From the IMG/VR virus record IMGVR_UViG_3300032284_000507, positions 1 through 23,017 of that record: 23,017 bases of DNA; one strand, written 5' to 3'. The translations under genes and the position numbers were made by a program. Shown here piece after piece: positions 12,263-19,830 of this stretch. How positions within the stretch are numbered: the first letter of the stretch is position 1; every line of letters begins with the position of its first letter. The notes under the pieces are model-generated. The model worked only from the letters and a program-made list of their open reading frames with translations. It was not told the DNA's origin and did not search any database. This stretch comes from a virus.

Positions 12263-12911
12263 ATACGTGCAAGCTCCCAACATTCCAATGAATTGTACCA
12301 GGTGTCACGTCCATACCACCTTCCATTTCAGAAAGATCGGTAGCAAGAGTGTCGAGTACGTGCTTCTGCCATGCATAGTCATTCTTATAACCAAACACAA
12401 CATCGTTCGAACGCATCTGAACTACAGCTTCAAGCTTACCATAACGAATCATATACTGTACAGCATTAGTGCACATAAAGTCAGAACGACCGTCAAAGTT
12501 ATAGTCATACCACATCGTGGGTCGTGTATAGATCATGGTCGCTCGGCGCGATTCGGGATTCTTCAAGAGCTCAAACAAAACATGCTTGTACTGCTCATGA
12601 TTTTCAGGCGACCAGATAGCCCAACCATAGTTAGAGTTAATGAATCCATCACTATCAGCAACCTGCTTCCAGATAGCAGGAGGACCACCAGGAATATCAT
12701 TGACATTCAGTGACTGTGATTGATACCATGCAAGCTCACGATCGACATAGTCTTGGTTGACCGTGCCAAAGATTGCAGGTGCATCAGCAACAAATGATGC
12801 GCCACGAATCTCAAGCATCTTAACACCGGTCTTATCGGTAACGTAGAGTTCCTGCTGTTTTAGATAGCGGAACTCATCACGGATCTGTTCAACATAGTTA
12901 CGACGAATCAT
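12234..12911 (-). CDS. 42: dCMP hydroxymethylase (gp42-like)
   Basis: Converts dCMP to 5-hydroxymethyl-dCMP with methylene-tetrahydrofolate, the entry to hydroxymethylcytosine DNA. The 225 residues match T4 gp42 along the length: VTDKTGVKMLEIRGASFVAD (24-43), NSNYGWAIWS (92-101), RRATMIYTRPTM (122-133), catalytic Cys147 in DFMCTNAVQY, RSND (167-170) and WNVGSLHVYERHF. Asp178 in FGYKND is aligned with T4 Asp179, the residue that selects dCMP where thymidylate synthase has Asn, so this is a dCMP enzyme, not a thymidylate synthase. It stops about 20 residues before the T4 C-terminus. GGTGAAAGA precedes the ATG, which overlaps the upstream stop. Confidence 0.94.
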   Translation of the reverse strand: MIRRNYVEQIRDEFRYLKQQELYVTDKTGVKMLEIRGASFVADAPAIFGTVNQDYVDRELAWYQSQSLNVNDIPGGPPAIWKQVADSDGFINSNYGWAIWSPENHEQYKHVLFELLKNPESRRATMIYTRPTMWYDYNFDGRSDFMCTNAVQYMIRYGKLEAVVQMRSNDVVFGYKNDYAWQKHVLDTLATDLSEMEGGMDVTPGTIHWNVGSLHVYERHFNLID

Positions 12912-13249
12912 TCTTTCACCACGATCTTCTTGTTAAAGATGTCATAACCGGGCTGCTGGCCTTCGATACCACCACGCAGCCATGCAACAGCGAACGACGC
13001 ATAGTTGATCAGGTCTTTATAGGTATCTTCAAGAGATTCAAAGTTAGCAATATCGGCACGGCCAGACTCAAGCAGAGACTGCGCACGATACATCTTACCT
13101 TGCATAATGTCATGGATAGAATCGATACCGCGACGATAGTGCATTGCCTGCACAACGTTCGAGTTAGGATTCTGATAGTCTTGGGACTTCTTGATCTGAA
13201 GTTCCATACACTCACGAAGGACTGTTACAGAGGCGCGTTCATTGGCCAT
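12908..13249 (-). CDS. DUF1599 / nucleotide-modification-associated-like protein
   Basis: 113 residues. The pattern LRECMELQIKKSQDYQNPNS (11-30), then IHDIMQGKMYRAQSLLE and FESLEDTYKDLINYASFAVAWL resembles the DUF1599 (Nmad1) family, described as associated with nucleotide modification in phages. Similar proteins occur in T4-like cyanophages. No catalytic role is established. It lies one base after the gene upstream and overlaps the start of the dCMP hydroxymethylase gene (ATGA), so translation with gp42 is likely coupled. ATG 13249 has GGAG about 5 nt upstream. Confidence 0.65.
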   Translation of the reverse strand: MANERASVTVLRECMELQIKKSQDYQNPNSNVVQAMHYRRGIDSIHDIMQGKMYRAQSLLESGRADIANFESLEDTYKDLINYASFAVAWLRGGIEGQQPGYDIFNKKIVVKE

Positions 13250-13250
13250 A

Positions 13251-13850
13251 TTAGCTCCGATACTTTACATTGTTATTGTAGACGCAGTTGCCATCTTCCA
13301 TGGCAAAGAAGTGATTATAATACACTGATTTGCGATCCTTGTACACCGGGTGTACAAACTTAGATGGAGATAGGTATTTACGGAATGACTTAGCATCCGC
13401 AATCATATGAAAGCCTACTTCGTAGATGTCTTTATGTCTGACAAGCTTAGGACAAATTACGTAGTCAATCAGATCGATGTGTTTGAACATCGTCTTAAGA
13501 GCATCGGGTGGATAGGTAAACCACTTAGTACCATCTCCAGGTGGCCAGCGCTTTAGCTCAAACGTATCATCGCCGTAGTTTACATCCCAAGCATAGGTCT
13601 TCGGATCCTTATAGTCAAAGTTTTTGTTATAAGGATTCTTTACAAAATTAGGATCGATGTGATGCATAAGGATCTCTGCTGACATATTTTCTGCACTCCA
13701 GAAAACCTGTTCAGCTGTTCTTTTGTCATCCGATCTTTTATTCTTAAAAAGCTCATATGCTTTATGAGCAATAAAGTCCATGAGCTCAGGTGTCTTTTCA
13801 AGGATGAAGCTCTTACCGATGATAAGCTTCGCATAATCATGGATAGACAT
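13251..13850 (-). CDS. Hypothetical protein with possible PD-(D/E)XK nuclease motif
   Basis: A 199-residue protein without a family I can name. Around residues 87-101 it reads AWDVNYGDDTFELKRW. An Asp (89), a short beta-turn and Glu-Leu-Lys (98-100) match the D-x(n)-E-x-K core of PD-(D/E)XK nucleases, and Glu59 in an N-terminal helix could be the supporting acid. One motif is weak evidence. Many unrelated proteins show it. The ATG overlaps the MazG stop (TAATG). Position within a DNA-modification cluster makes a nuclease that attacks unmodified DNA conceivable, but this is inference. Confidence 0.7.
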   Translation of the reverse strand: MSIHDYAKLIIGKSFILEKTPELMDFIAHKAYELFKNKRSDDKRTAEQVFWSAENMSAEILMHHIDPNFVKNPYNKNFDYKDPKTYAWDVNYGDDTFELKRWPPGDGTKWFTYPPDALKTMFKHIDLIDYVICPKLVRHKDIYEVGFHMIADAKSFRKYLSPSKFVHPVYKDRKSVYYNHFFAMEDGNCVYNNNVKYRS

Positions 13851-14248
13851 TAGAAGATCTCTTTGAGTTTGCCTTCATTACCAATATGTGAGGGTGCGGT
13901 CCAACCAGCTGGCTTCATTAGGTCGGGCAGTCCAAGAGGATTAGGTCGACCTTCCTTGATACCAACTTCTTTCTTCATGTTAGCATAGAGAACTTCATTC
14001 CATGCTTTATATGCATCTACATTGTAGGCATCAAGAGTGCCAATAGCCACCACACATAGATCAATAAGAGCATCCACAACATCGTCCGCATTCTTAGCAT
14101 TCTTCATCTCATCAAGTTCTTCCTGAAGGAAGTTAATACGAAACTCAAGGAACTTCTTAAGCTTATCCTTGTCCATGTTATCAAACGCAGTATGCTGCTT
14201 GTAGTGGTTATGCATACCAAAGATGTCTTTTACCCAATCGCGGCTCAT
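13850..14248 (-). CDS. MazG-like nucleotide pyrophosphohydrolase
   Basis: 132 residues with the all-alpha NTP pyrophosphohydrolase (MazG / phosphoribosyl-ATP pyrophosphatase-like) pattern: FRINFLQEELDEMKNA (36-51, metal-binding Glu44 and Glu47) and ADDVVDALIDLCVVAIGTLDAY (54-75, Asp56, Asp59 and Asp63), followed by a helix ending in KEVG. These enzymes hydrolyse NTPs or dNTPs to monophosphates. In a phage that makes hydroxymethyl-dCMP a dNTP-cleaning role would make sense, because T4 removes dCTP with a dedicated enzyme (gp56) not seen here. The substrate cannot be read from the sequence. The start overlaps the previous stop (ATGA). Confidence 0.82.
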   Translation of the reverse strand: MSRDWVKDIFGMHNHYKQHTAFDNMDKDKLKKFLEFRINFLQEELDEMKNAKNADDVVDALIDLCVVAIGTLDAYNVDAYKAWNEVLYANMKKEVGIKEGRPNPLGLPDLMKPAGWTAPSHIGNEGKLKEIF

Positions 14249-14448
14249 TGAATCTCTCCATTTGCCATCTCTTTAAGAAGCTGCATACGACCTTCAACAC
14301 CCATGGTTGCGTCGAGCATCTCAGTGACCCTCTGAAGCATGGCACAAGCCATCATCATAACGTCCTCAGCACCATCACACATCATGATCTGCTCATCTAC
14401 TGGCAGCATGAGCTCTGCCATTCTATCTGCTACTTTAGTCGTTTCCAT
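14245..14448 (-). CDS. Small hypothetical methionine-rich protein
   Basis: 67 residues, acidic and helical, with ten methionines beyond the start (for example DVMMMACAMLQRV). No family is recognised. ATG 14448 has GGAG about 7 nt upstream and overlaps the end of the previous gene by 14 bases. It overlaps the MazG start (ATGA). Its position suggests only that it is co-translated with the accessory enzymes. Confidence 0.7.
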   Translation of the reverse strand: METTKVADRMAELMLPVDEQIMMCDGAEDVMMMACAMLQRVTEMLDATMGVEGRMQLLKEMANGEIQ

Positions 14449-15004
14449 TAATCCACTCCGGAGGTTGACGATTAGTCCACTTGTGCAACTTTGATTTACC
14501 TATTGTATAGTACATTCGATAGTTTGTACATGGGTCATCCGACACTTTGTACTCATCAGGCATACAGCTCGGCATCATAGTCATATCCCACTCCTTCAAC
14601 TCTAGTGGAGGTGACATGAGCAGATAGCTAATATCTAGTGCACACTTGTGGATTTTTCCATAGCGATACGTATACTCACACAGCAGAGCATGGAAGTGAT
14701 CTGCCAGCCAATTATAGTTCTCTATCGAAGTTCGGCACCACACAGCGGATGGATGATTAACATGCGTAGCCTGATACATTGTATCATCCCGAGAATCAGG
14801 AAGCTTCCACGTACGATGCTTACGATACATGGGATTCTCTAATGTACCAGGTATCAAACGCTGTTGAACACGTTCCTCACCGTCAAGGATACGATGAGCC
14901 GTCGAGAGCAACTGAGCGCTCTCGAGGATCATCTTGACTACATGCTTATCGACTAGACACTGAGCCGCAACCACCGGATCAGGGTCGACATAGAAAATAT
15001 TCAT
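14435..15004 (-). CDS. Conserved hypothetical phage protein
   Basis: 189 residues. The N-terminus NIFYVDPDPVVAAQCLVDKH and KMILESAQLLSTAHR, then HVNHPSAVWCRTSIENYNWL and a CEYTYRYGKIHKC segment, resemble a family of hypothetical proteins in T4-like and other large phages. I cannot assign a function. Conserved His, Asp, Lys and Trp residues suggest an enzyme or nucleic-acid-binding protein rather than a structural one. ATG 15004 overlaps the stop of the upstream gene (TGATG) with GGAG 9 nt away. Confidence 0.8.
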   Translation of the reverse strand: MNIFYVDPDPVVAAQCLVDKHVVKMILESAQLLSTAHRILDGEERVQQRLIPGTLENPMYRKHRTWKLPDSRDDTMYQATHVNHPSAVWCRTSIENYNWLADHFHALLCEYTYRYGKIHKCALDISYLLMSPPLELKEWDMTMMPSCMPDEYKVSDDPCTNYRMYYTIGKSKLHKWTNRQPPEWINGND

Positions 15005-15285
15005 CAGATTTCACTCCAATGATAAGTTGAACTCCGAGTCTTGAACCTCACGTGGCTGAATCCGTTTTCATCAACCCACTCATCAGTGATTTCAGTGACA
15101 GGGGAAGTCTGCCACCAATCCTGAGCGGCGTATGTCCGACCGATATACGAGCCGACCCGCACACCACAACCTAGGCGTGGATAGACTTCGTTCGGGATCG
15201 GATTGTAGCCTTCGGCATCTAGAATTTGACACATGGGACCGGAGTCACCGGCGCCGTCACTTGCCCTAACTAACGAGTACCTCAT
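15004..15285 (-). CDS. Small conserved hypothetical protein
   Basis: 93 residues, rich in Tyr, Gly and Ser, with a beta-rich pattern: GCGVRVGSYIGRTYAAQDWW in the middle and HVRFKTRSSTYHW at the end. Small proteins with a QDWWQT-P motif occur in T4-like cyanophages, as I remember, and their function is unknown. ATG 15285 follows GGAAG and lies inside the end of the peptide deformylase gene. Confidence 0.78.
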   Translation of the reverse strand: MRYSLVRASDGAGDSGPMCQILDAEGYNPIPNEVYPRLGCGVRVGSYIGRTYAAQDWWQTSPVTEITDEWVDENGFSHVRFKTRSSTYHWSEI

Positions 15286-15760
15286 TTCGCTTCCACTTCT
15301 TCATTGCCAATTCACGATGGTAACGGTTAGCTCTTTCGTAGAACATGATGCCATCCAGATGGTCTAGCTCATGTTGAAAGATTCTAGCCGACATACCGGT
15401 AAAGGTATCAGTGCGCACATCACCATTTGCCATATGGTACCTAACTCTGATAGACTGCGGTCGCTTGACTTTGACTACCATACCCGGATACGTAACGCAA
15501 CCTTCTTCTAATTGTACCACAGCGTCACCGTAATGTACAATCTTTGGATTGAAGCATACAAAGTTCTCAGGATGACCCCTCATAGCAAAGACTCGATAAG
15601 GAAGTCCGACTTGATTAGCAGCTAAGCCAATACCATTGACTTCGTACATGAATTGAACCATATCCTTAGCCAACTGGATTGGATCCATAGGAGGATTCAA
15701 GAAGTCAAATGGTTTGCATGTTTCACGTAGAATAGGATCAGTGTGTTTAACTAGAAGCAT
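15266..15760 (-). CDS. def: Peptide deformylase
   Basis: Removes the formyl group from N-terminal formylmethionine of new proteins. All three family motifs are present in the 164-residue protein: GIGLAANQVG (43-52), EGCVTYPG (86-93, with the metal-binding Cys88) and QHELDH (129-134, metal-binding His and catalytic Glu). The length is near the bacterial enzyme (about 170) with a short C-terminus, as in phage versions. Phage deformylases are known from T4-like cyanophages and other marine phages. ATG 15760 follows AGGG by 7 nt. A GTG at 15766 is the alternative. It overlaps the 2OG oxygenase gene. Confidence 0.96.
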   Translation of the reverse strand: MLLVKHTDPILRETCKPFDFLNPPMDPIQLAKDMVQFMYEVNGIGLAANQVGLPYRVFAMRGHPENFVCFNPKIVHYGDAVVQLEEGCVTYPGMVVKVKRPQSIRVRYHMANGDVRTDTFTGMSARIFQHELDHLDGIMFYERANRYHRELAMKKWKRNEVLVS

Positions 15761-16331
15761 TGTCACCCTTTAATAAGTCGAAGTTGATGATACAGCGATA
15801 GTTGATCTTTGGTTGTGAACTACAGTGATAACGTAAACCATCAAATAATACTAAACGCCCGCGTTTAGGTTTTACTCTTGCATGCTCTGTAAGCTTTACA
15901 TTTGCGCCACCAGCAATAGTATCTGATGTCTGTTCATAAATGATAGTTTCACCATCACTACCATTTACATAGTATACTGCTGCAACATGTGGCAGTGTAT
16001 CAGGAAGATCTACATGTACACCATTATGTTCCTTCATATAAGGTTCAGCCAATGGCAACTGAAGGAAGATACGTGTATGATAGATGTCACTAAGATCAAA
16101 GCTCTTAAAAACATCAGTAAAAAGACCAGTTACCGGTTTATATAGATTGCTGACATTATCAGCATCAGGATGTTTCATAAGATGTGCAAACCCATGTGAA
16201 GGAAATGATTGATTCTCAGCCCCACTCACATCATTTAGAAACTTCCATGTTGCTTCACGCATGATCATTGAATGTAGATCGTGCGCGGCAACTCTATCTA
16301 GTGCATCGTCAATAACTGTTGTCTTAAACAT
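15747..16331 (-). CDS. 2OG-Fe(II) oxygenase
   Basis: A 194-residue non-heme iron dioxygenase of the prolyl-4-hydroxylase-like kind. The iron ligands are visible as His106 and Asp108 in GVHVDLP and His169 in LRYHCSSQP, with the 2-oxoglutarate-binding Arg179 in NYRCIINF. VYYVNGSDGETIIYE (119-133) is the usual strand before the second half. Such genes are frequent in cyanophage-type T4 relatives and their substrates are unknown. It lacks features that would identify it as a TET/JBP enzyme acting on DNA bases. The start overlaps the gp46 stop (TAATG). Confidence 0.88.
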   Translation of the reverse strand: MFKTTVIDDALDRVAAHDLHSMIMREATWKFLNDVSGAENQSFPSHGFAHLMKHPDADNVSNLYKPVTGLFTDVFKSFDLSDIYHTRIFLQLPLAEPYMKEHNGVHVDLPDTLPHVAAVYYVNGSDGETIIYEQTSDTIAGGANVKLTEHARVKPKRGRLVLFDGLRYHCSSQPKINYRCIINFDLLKGDNASS

Positions 16332-18040
16332 TATGCAGCCACCTTACTGAAGTTTTGCTTCTTCTCAAACTTAAGCACTGACTCAAACTTATCTACAAGC
16401 TGGTCTGTCTTATGGCTGATAATGAAGGTGTTAGTATCCTTTGTGAACTGAAGAAGAATCTTCAAGAACTCCTCGGTACCGTTATTATCAAGCGAGCTAT
16501 CCATTATCTCATCGAGAATGAGTAGATTAGTGCTAACTGAATTGCGCAGTTTAGCAACAGCACGCCAAGTAAACAGGATCGCAAGGTTAATGCGCATCTT
16601 TTCCCCTTCCGAGAAGGAAGCATAAGAAAAGGCGTCTCTAAACCTGGACTTGATTGTTTCGTTAAACTCTTCATCGAGTTCGAACTGCACAAAGAAATCC
16701 ATAGAACTAAGATATTTATTGATGAGCTTATTAATAACAGGAACATACTGCTTGATAATCCTTGCCTTGATACCACCATCCTTCAACAAGGCTGATGCAG
16801 CAACATACACTTGCTTCTGCTCAAGTAGCTTTGTCAGTGCATCGGTTGATGCAGATAGTGCTTGCTCAAGCTCAGAGATCTTATAGTCCTCATCAATAGC
16901 TTGAACACTATTGATTTGGCTGATGTCTCTCTCAAGCTGTTCACGATACTTGATGAGAGCGTCGATGTTGCTCTTAATCTTGTACTGTGACATACTATCA
17001 TTATTGATCTGAGAGTGAATATCCATAATATCAGATAGACGCTGATTAGTTGCGTTGTACTGATTGACCAGCTCTTCAAGCCCACCATCGATAGTTTGAA
17101 TCTCACTCTTCTTCGACTTCAGTGTCTCACTCTTAAAGTAAGTATCAATCTCTTGCTTACATGTGGGGCAGCCATCATGTTCTTCGAAGAAGCGAACATC
17201 ATTGAGTAGCAATGACTTCTTAGCCTCGATCTTATGCTTCAATTGCGAGAGCTGTGTAATCTTCTTATTGACTACATCCATGTCTCCAGAAGATTCGCGA
17301 CTGCTTTGTATCTTTTTTTCAAGATCCCAGTATTGTTCATTAAGAGAGTTGACTTTCTCATTCGTCTCCTCGATACGCTCCACTTTGTCAGCAATGATTT
17401 TCTCATTACTATTTTGCTTTTCCGCCATGGCTTCATGGAAAAGCTTGATTCTCTCAAGGATAAGTTTCTGGTCAGTATTGGCATCAGATACCTCTTCATT
17501 GTTCTTTGAAACACGATCCTTCAACAGAGTATTCATTGTTGTAAAGATCTGTAGGTCCAATAAGTCCTCAATAATCTCTCGACGCTGTGCTGCTGCAAGC
17601 TGCATGAACGGTTGAAACGTTGCAGAACCAAGAACAACAACCTGGCAGAACGACTTAAGGTTCAGCTTCAGGATATGCTTCTCAAGATACTCTTGATAGT
17701 CACGCATCTCAGCAGACTGATTGAGCATGGTACCATTCTGATACACCTCAAACAGATTTGGTTTCATACCGCGACGAATCTTATACTCGTTACGTCCGAT
17801 AACAAACTCAATCTCTACGACCATGTCCTTACGAGTGATAGAGTTTACAAGCTGTGGCTTCGTGATCTTACGGAATGGTTTACCAAACAAAGCGTACGTC
17901 AAAGCGTCGAGGATTGTGGACTTTCCAGCTCCATTCTCCCCGACGATCAACGTTGTATTAGATTTGTTTAAGTCAACCTCGGTGAAGATATTCCCAGTAC
18001 TAAGAATATTCTTCCATCTCAGGGTTTTGAAAAGGATCAT
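16331..18040 (-). CDS. 46: Recombination endonuclease subunit gp46 (Rad50/SbcC-like)
   Basis: The SMC-like ATPase partner of gp47. The complex resects DNA ends for recombination-dependent replication and helps degrade host DNA. The 569 residues (T4: 560) contain Walker A GENGAGKST (34-42), a long coiled coil (about 165-415) interrupted by the zinc hook CPTC (291-294), the ABC signature SFSEGEKM (475-482), Walker B LLILDE (506-511) and the switch His543 in ISHKTD. ATG 18040 overlaps the gp47 stop (ATGA), which suits a stoichiometric complex. Confidence 0.97.
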   Translation of the reverse strand: MILFKTLRWKNILSTGNIFTEVDLNKSNTTLIVGENGAGKSTILDALTYALFGKPFRKITKPQLVNSITRKDMVVEIEFVIGRNEYKIRRGMKPNLFEVYQNGTMLNQSAEMRDYQEYLEKHILKLNLKSFCQVVVLGSATFQPFMQLAAAQRREIIEDLLDLQIFTTMNTLLKDRVSKNNEEVSDANTDQKLILERIKLFHEAMAEKQNSNEKIIADKVERIEETNEKVNSLNEQYWDLEKKIQSSRESSGDMDVVNKKITQLSQLKHKIEAKKSLLLNDVRFFEEHDGCPTCKQEIDTYFKSETLKSKKSEIQTIDGGLEELVNQYNATNQRLSDIMDIHSQINNDSMSQYKIKSNIDALIKYREQLERDISQINSVQAIDEDYKISELEQALSASTDALTKLLEQKQVYVAASALLKDGGIKARIIKQYVPVINKLINKYLSSMDFFVQFELDEEFNETIKSRFRDAFSYASFSEGEKMRINLAILFTWRAVAKLRNSVSTNLLILDEIMDSSLDNNGTEEFLKILLQFTKDTNTFIISHKTDQLVDKFESVLKFEKKQNFSKVAA

Positions 18041-19101
18041 TCGATTGTCAACGCTTCATTGTAAAGTTCAGTGATAGTATTCTCAAGGCGACGTTTGTCA
18101 ACGTTCTGCACTTCCATACCAGATATGTATGTCTTGAAGATGTCGATGGTCGACTCTGCCTCGTTCACGATGTCATCATCATTCACTAATCCAAGGTTCA
18201 TATGATCATCAACGATCTGCATCTCTAGTGCACCAACCTTCTCGATCTGCTCGATGAACTTATCGAATAGGTATGGGTTAGACTTACTAGTGACGATGAC
18301 TTTGACGATCTTACCCTTCAAGCCACTTAGATCAATACCTTGTGGTTCTTTTCCAGGATCAGTGTCATTATACCACACTTTCTCAAACATTGAAAATGGA
18401 TTTTTGATAAATTCCAACTTTCTTGTGTCTGTATCTAGGATGTGGAATCCTTTTGGGTCGTCGTAGTCTGACCACGTGAACTCCGCATGGCTTCCCAGAT
18501 AATAGATAGTACCATCAGAGGAACGATGATGATAGTGACCACTAAGAACCATATTAAAACGATCAAAAAGACTACGATCATCTCCGTGAGAGACCATAGA
18601 GCCTCGGTACATCTCGAAGCCAGCAAGCTCAAGATGTCCCATAACGATTGAAGCAGGAGTCGTCCGGACTTTTTGTAGGCAGATTTCTCTATTCTCATCA
18701 CATATCCATGGTAGCATTAGAACAGTGCAACCATCAAACTCCACCTCACGTGGAATCTGATCATAGACATTAACATTATAACGGTGTCTTACCAGCTCAT
18801 CTAGAGCATTAACTCTATTAGTGTTCTTAAAATAAGTATCGTGGTTGCCAGCAATAATGTGTAGAGCGATACCACGCTCAAAAATGGGGACGAGAAAATC
18901 CTGCCTAAGGCGGAGAGCAGTATTGTAGTTAATATACTTACGCCTATCAACCAGGTCGCCCAGGTGACATATAGTTGTGATATTGTGTTGATCGAGATAT
19001 GGAAAGAAAATATCATCTAGGAACTTCTTACTATTATCCATGAACGCAATATTGTCATTGCGAACACCCCAATGGGTATCAGTGATCAGTGCTATCTTCA
19101 T
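18037..19101 (-). CDS. 47: Recombination nuclease subunit gp47 (Mre11/SbcD-like)
   Basis: A metallophosphoesterase nuclease. Motifs: DTHWG (8-12), GDLVD (48-52), GNHD (85-88), GHLE (near 155) and GHYHHR (near 187), which together form the two-metal site. The 354 residues compare with 339 in T4. It precedes gene 46 with a four-base overlap and follows a small gene with a four-base overlap. Confidence 0.97.
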   Translation of the reverse strand: MKIALITDTHWGVRNDNIAFMDNSKKFLDDIFFPYLDQHNITTICHLGDLVDRRKYINYNTALRLRQDFLVPIFERGIALHIIAGNHDTYFKNTNRVNALDELVRHRYNVNVYDQIPREVEFDGCTVLMLPWICDENREICLQKVRTTPASIVMGHLELAGFEMYRGSMVSHGDDRSLFDRFNMVLSGHYHHRSSDGTIYYLGSHAEFTWSDYDDPKGFHILDTDTRKLEFIKNPFSMFEKVWYNDTDPGKEPQGIDLSGLKGKIVKVIVTSKSNPYLFDKFIEQIEKVGALEMQIVDDHMNLGLVNDDDIVNEAESTIDIFKTYISGMEVQNVDKRRLENTITELYNEALTIE

Positions 19102-19286
19102 TTACGAACAAACTTCTTCTGTGCTGAGATCTTATTCTCTGACAACCTTAGTGCTTCACTACAAAAGTCACGAATAGCCTCTACACGAATAGTGTAGTTA
19201 TACTTCTCATTATCTCTTGTGTTCTTGTCCATCATCTTTTCGACAAGGTCTTGGATATTAACTGGTACTAGATGTAGGTTCTTCAT
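19098..19286 (-). CDS. Small protein between genes 55 and 47
   Basis: 62 residues, highly charged and helical (QDLVEKMMDKNTRDNEKYNY and a basic C-terminus KKFVRK). A small unnamed gene at this site is usual in cyanophage-type T4 relatives. No domain is recognised. ATG 19286 has GGAAG about 6 nt upstream, and the first 29 bases overlap the end of gene 55. The stop overlaps the gp47 start. Confidence 0.78.
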   Translation of the reverse strand: MKNLHLVPVNIQDLVEKMMDKNTRDNEKYNYTIRVEAIRDFCSEALRLSENKISAQKKFVRK

Positions 19287-19830
19287 TTTTCACTTCCTCG
19301 ATAAACTTATCAAGCCCAATCTCTTTTCCCTTCTTAGAATTCTTTAGGAGCTTCTCCTCAAAGTTTCTAATCAAGTCTTCAGAGTACTCGTTGTGTAGTT
19401 TCTGACCATGGTTGACTTCAGCAGATAATTCGCCAAACATATTGATATGCTCAAAGTTCTTATGCTTGACGTATGATTGCTTTTTCTCTTTAGCAATACG
19501 TCTTAGCATAGCATTCCATGCAATCTGCGTGAAGTATGCAAATGGATTTGTTGATTTGGCTGGGTCAAAGCTATGAGCTGCAGCAACACAGTTTTCGATA
19601 GCATCTGCAACCATCTCATCTCTATAAGAGTAGTTCATAAAGTTTGGCTTAGTTGATAACTTATTGCAAATCAACATAAAGCAAGCTCCGACATAATCTG
19701 GAATAATAGGTTGTCGCCTGTCCTGAGCTTTAGCTAACTCGACCTTCTCCTTCCATGCTACCATTGCAAGGTAGAGGTCTTTATTGTTGACGTAATGCTT
19801 TTTGGCTTTAGGTTTTACATATGGTTCCAT
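19258..19830 (-). CDS. 55: Late sigma factor gp55
   Basis: The phage sigma factor that directs host RNA polymerase to the late promoter -10 element. The 190-residue protein follows T4 gp55 (185): a KKHYVNNKDLYLAMVAWKE start, a YRDEMVADAIENC-x-AAHSFD segment and PFAYFTQIAWNAMLRRI-x-KEKKQ, which correspond to sigma region 2. No region 4 is present, as in T4, where gp33 supplies that function. A near-C-terminal GLDKFIEEV may be the clamp-binding tail, as in T4, inferred from position. The start overlaps the uvsW stop (TAATG). ATAAATAGG sites at 1512 and 22332 are its likely targets. Confidence 0.95.
   Translation of the reverse strand: MEPYVKPKAKKHYVNNKDLYLAMVAWKEKVELAKAQDRRQPIIPDYVGACFMLICNKLSTKPNFMNYSYRDEMVADAIENCVAAAHSFDPAKSTNPFAYFTQIAWNAMLRRIAKEKKQSYVKHKNFEHINMFGELSAEVNHGQKLHNEYSEDLIRNFEEKLLKNSKKGKEIGLDKFIEEVKNEEPTSSTS

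Noticed and set aside
12234-12911. Calling this gene thymidylate synthase
   Set aside because: Asp replaces the dUMP-selecting Asn, and the whole protein follows T4 dCMP hydroxymethylase.
17163-17971. Plus-strand frames opposite gene 46
   Set aside because: Serine- and leucine-rich antisense shadows of the coiled coil of gp46.
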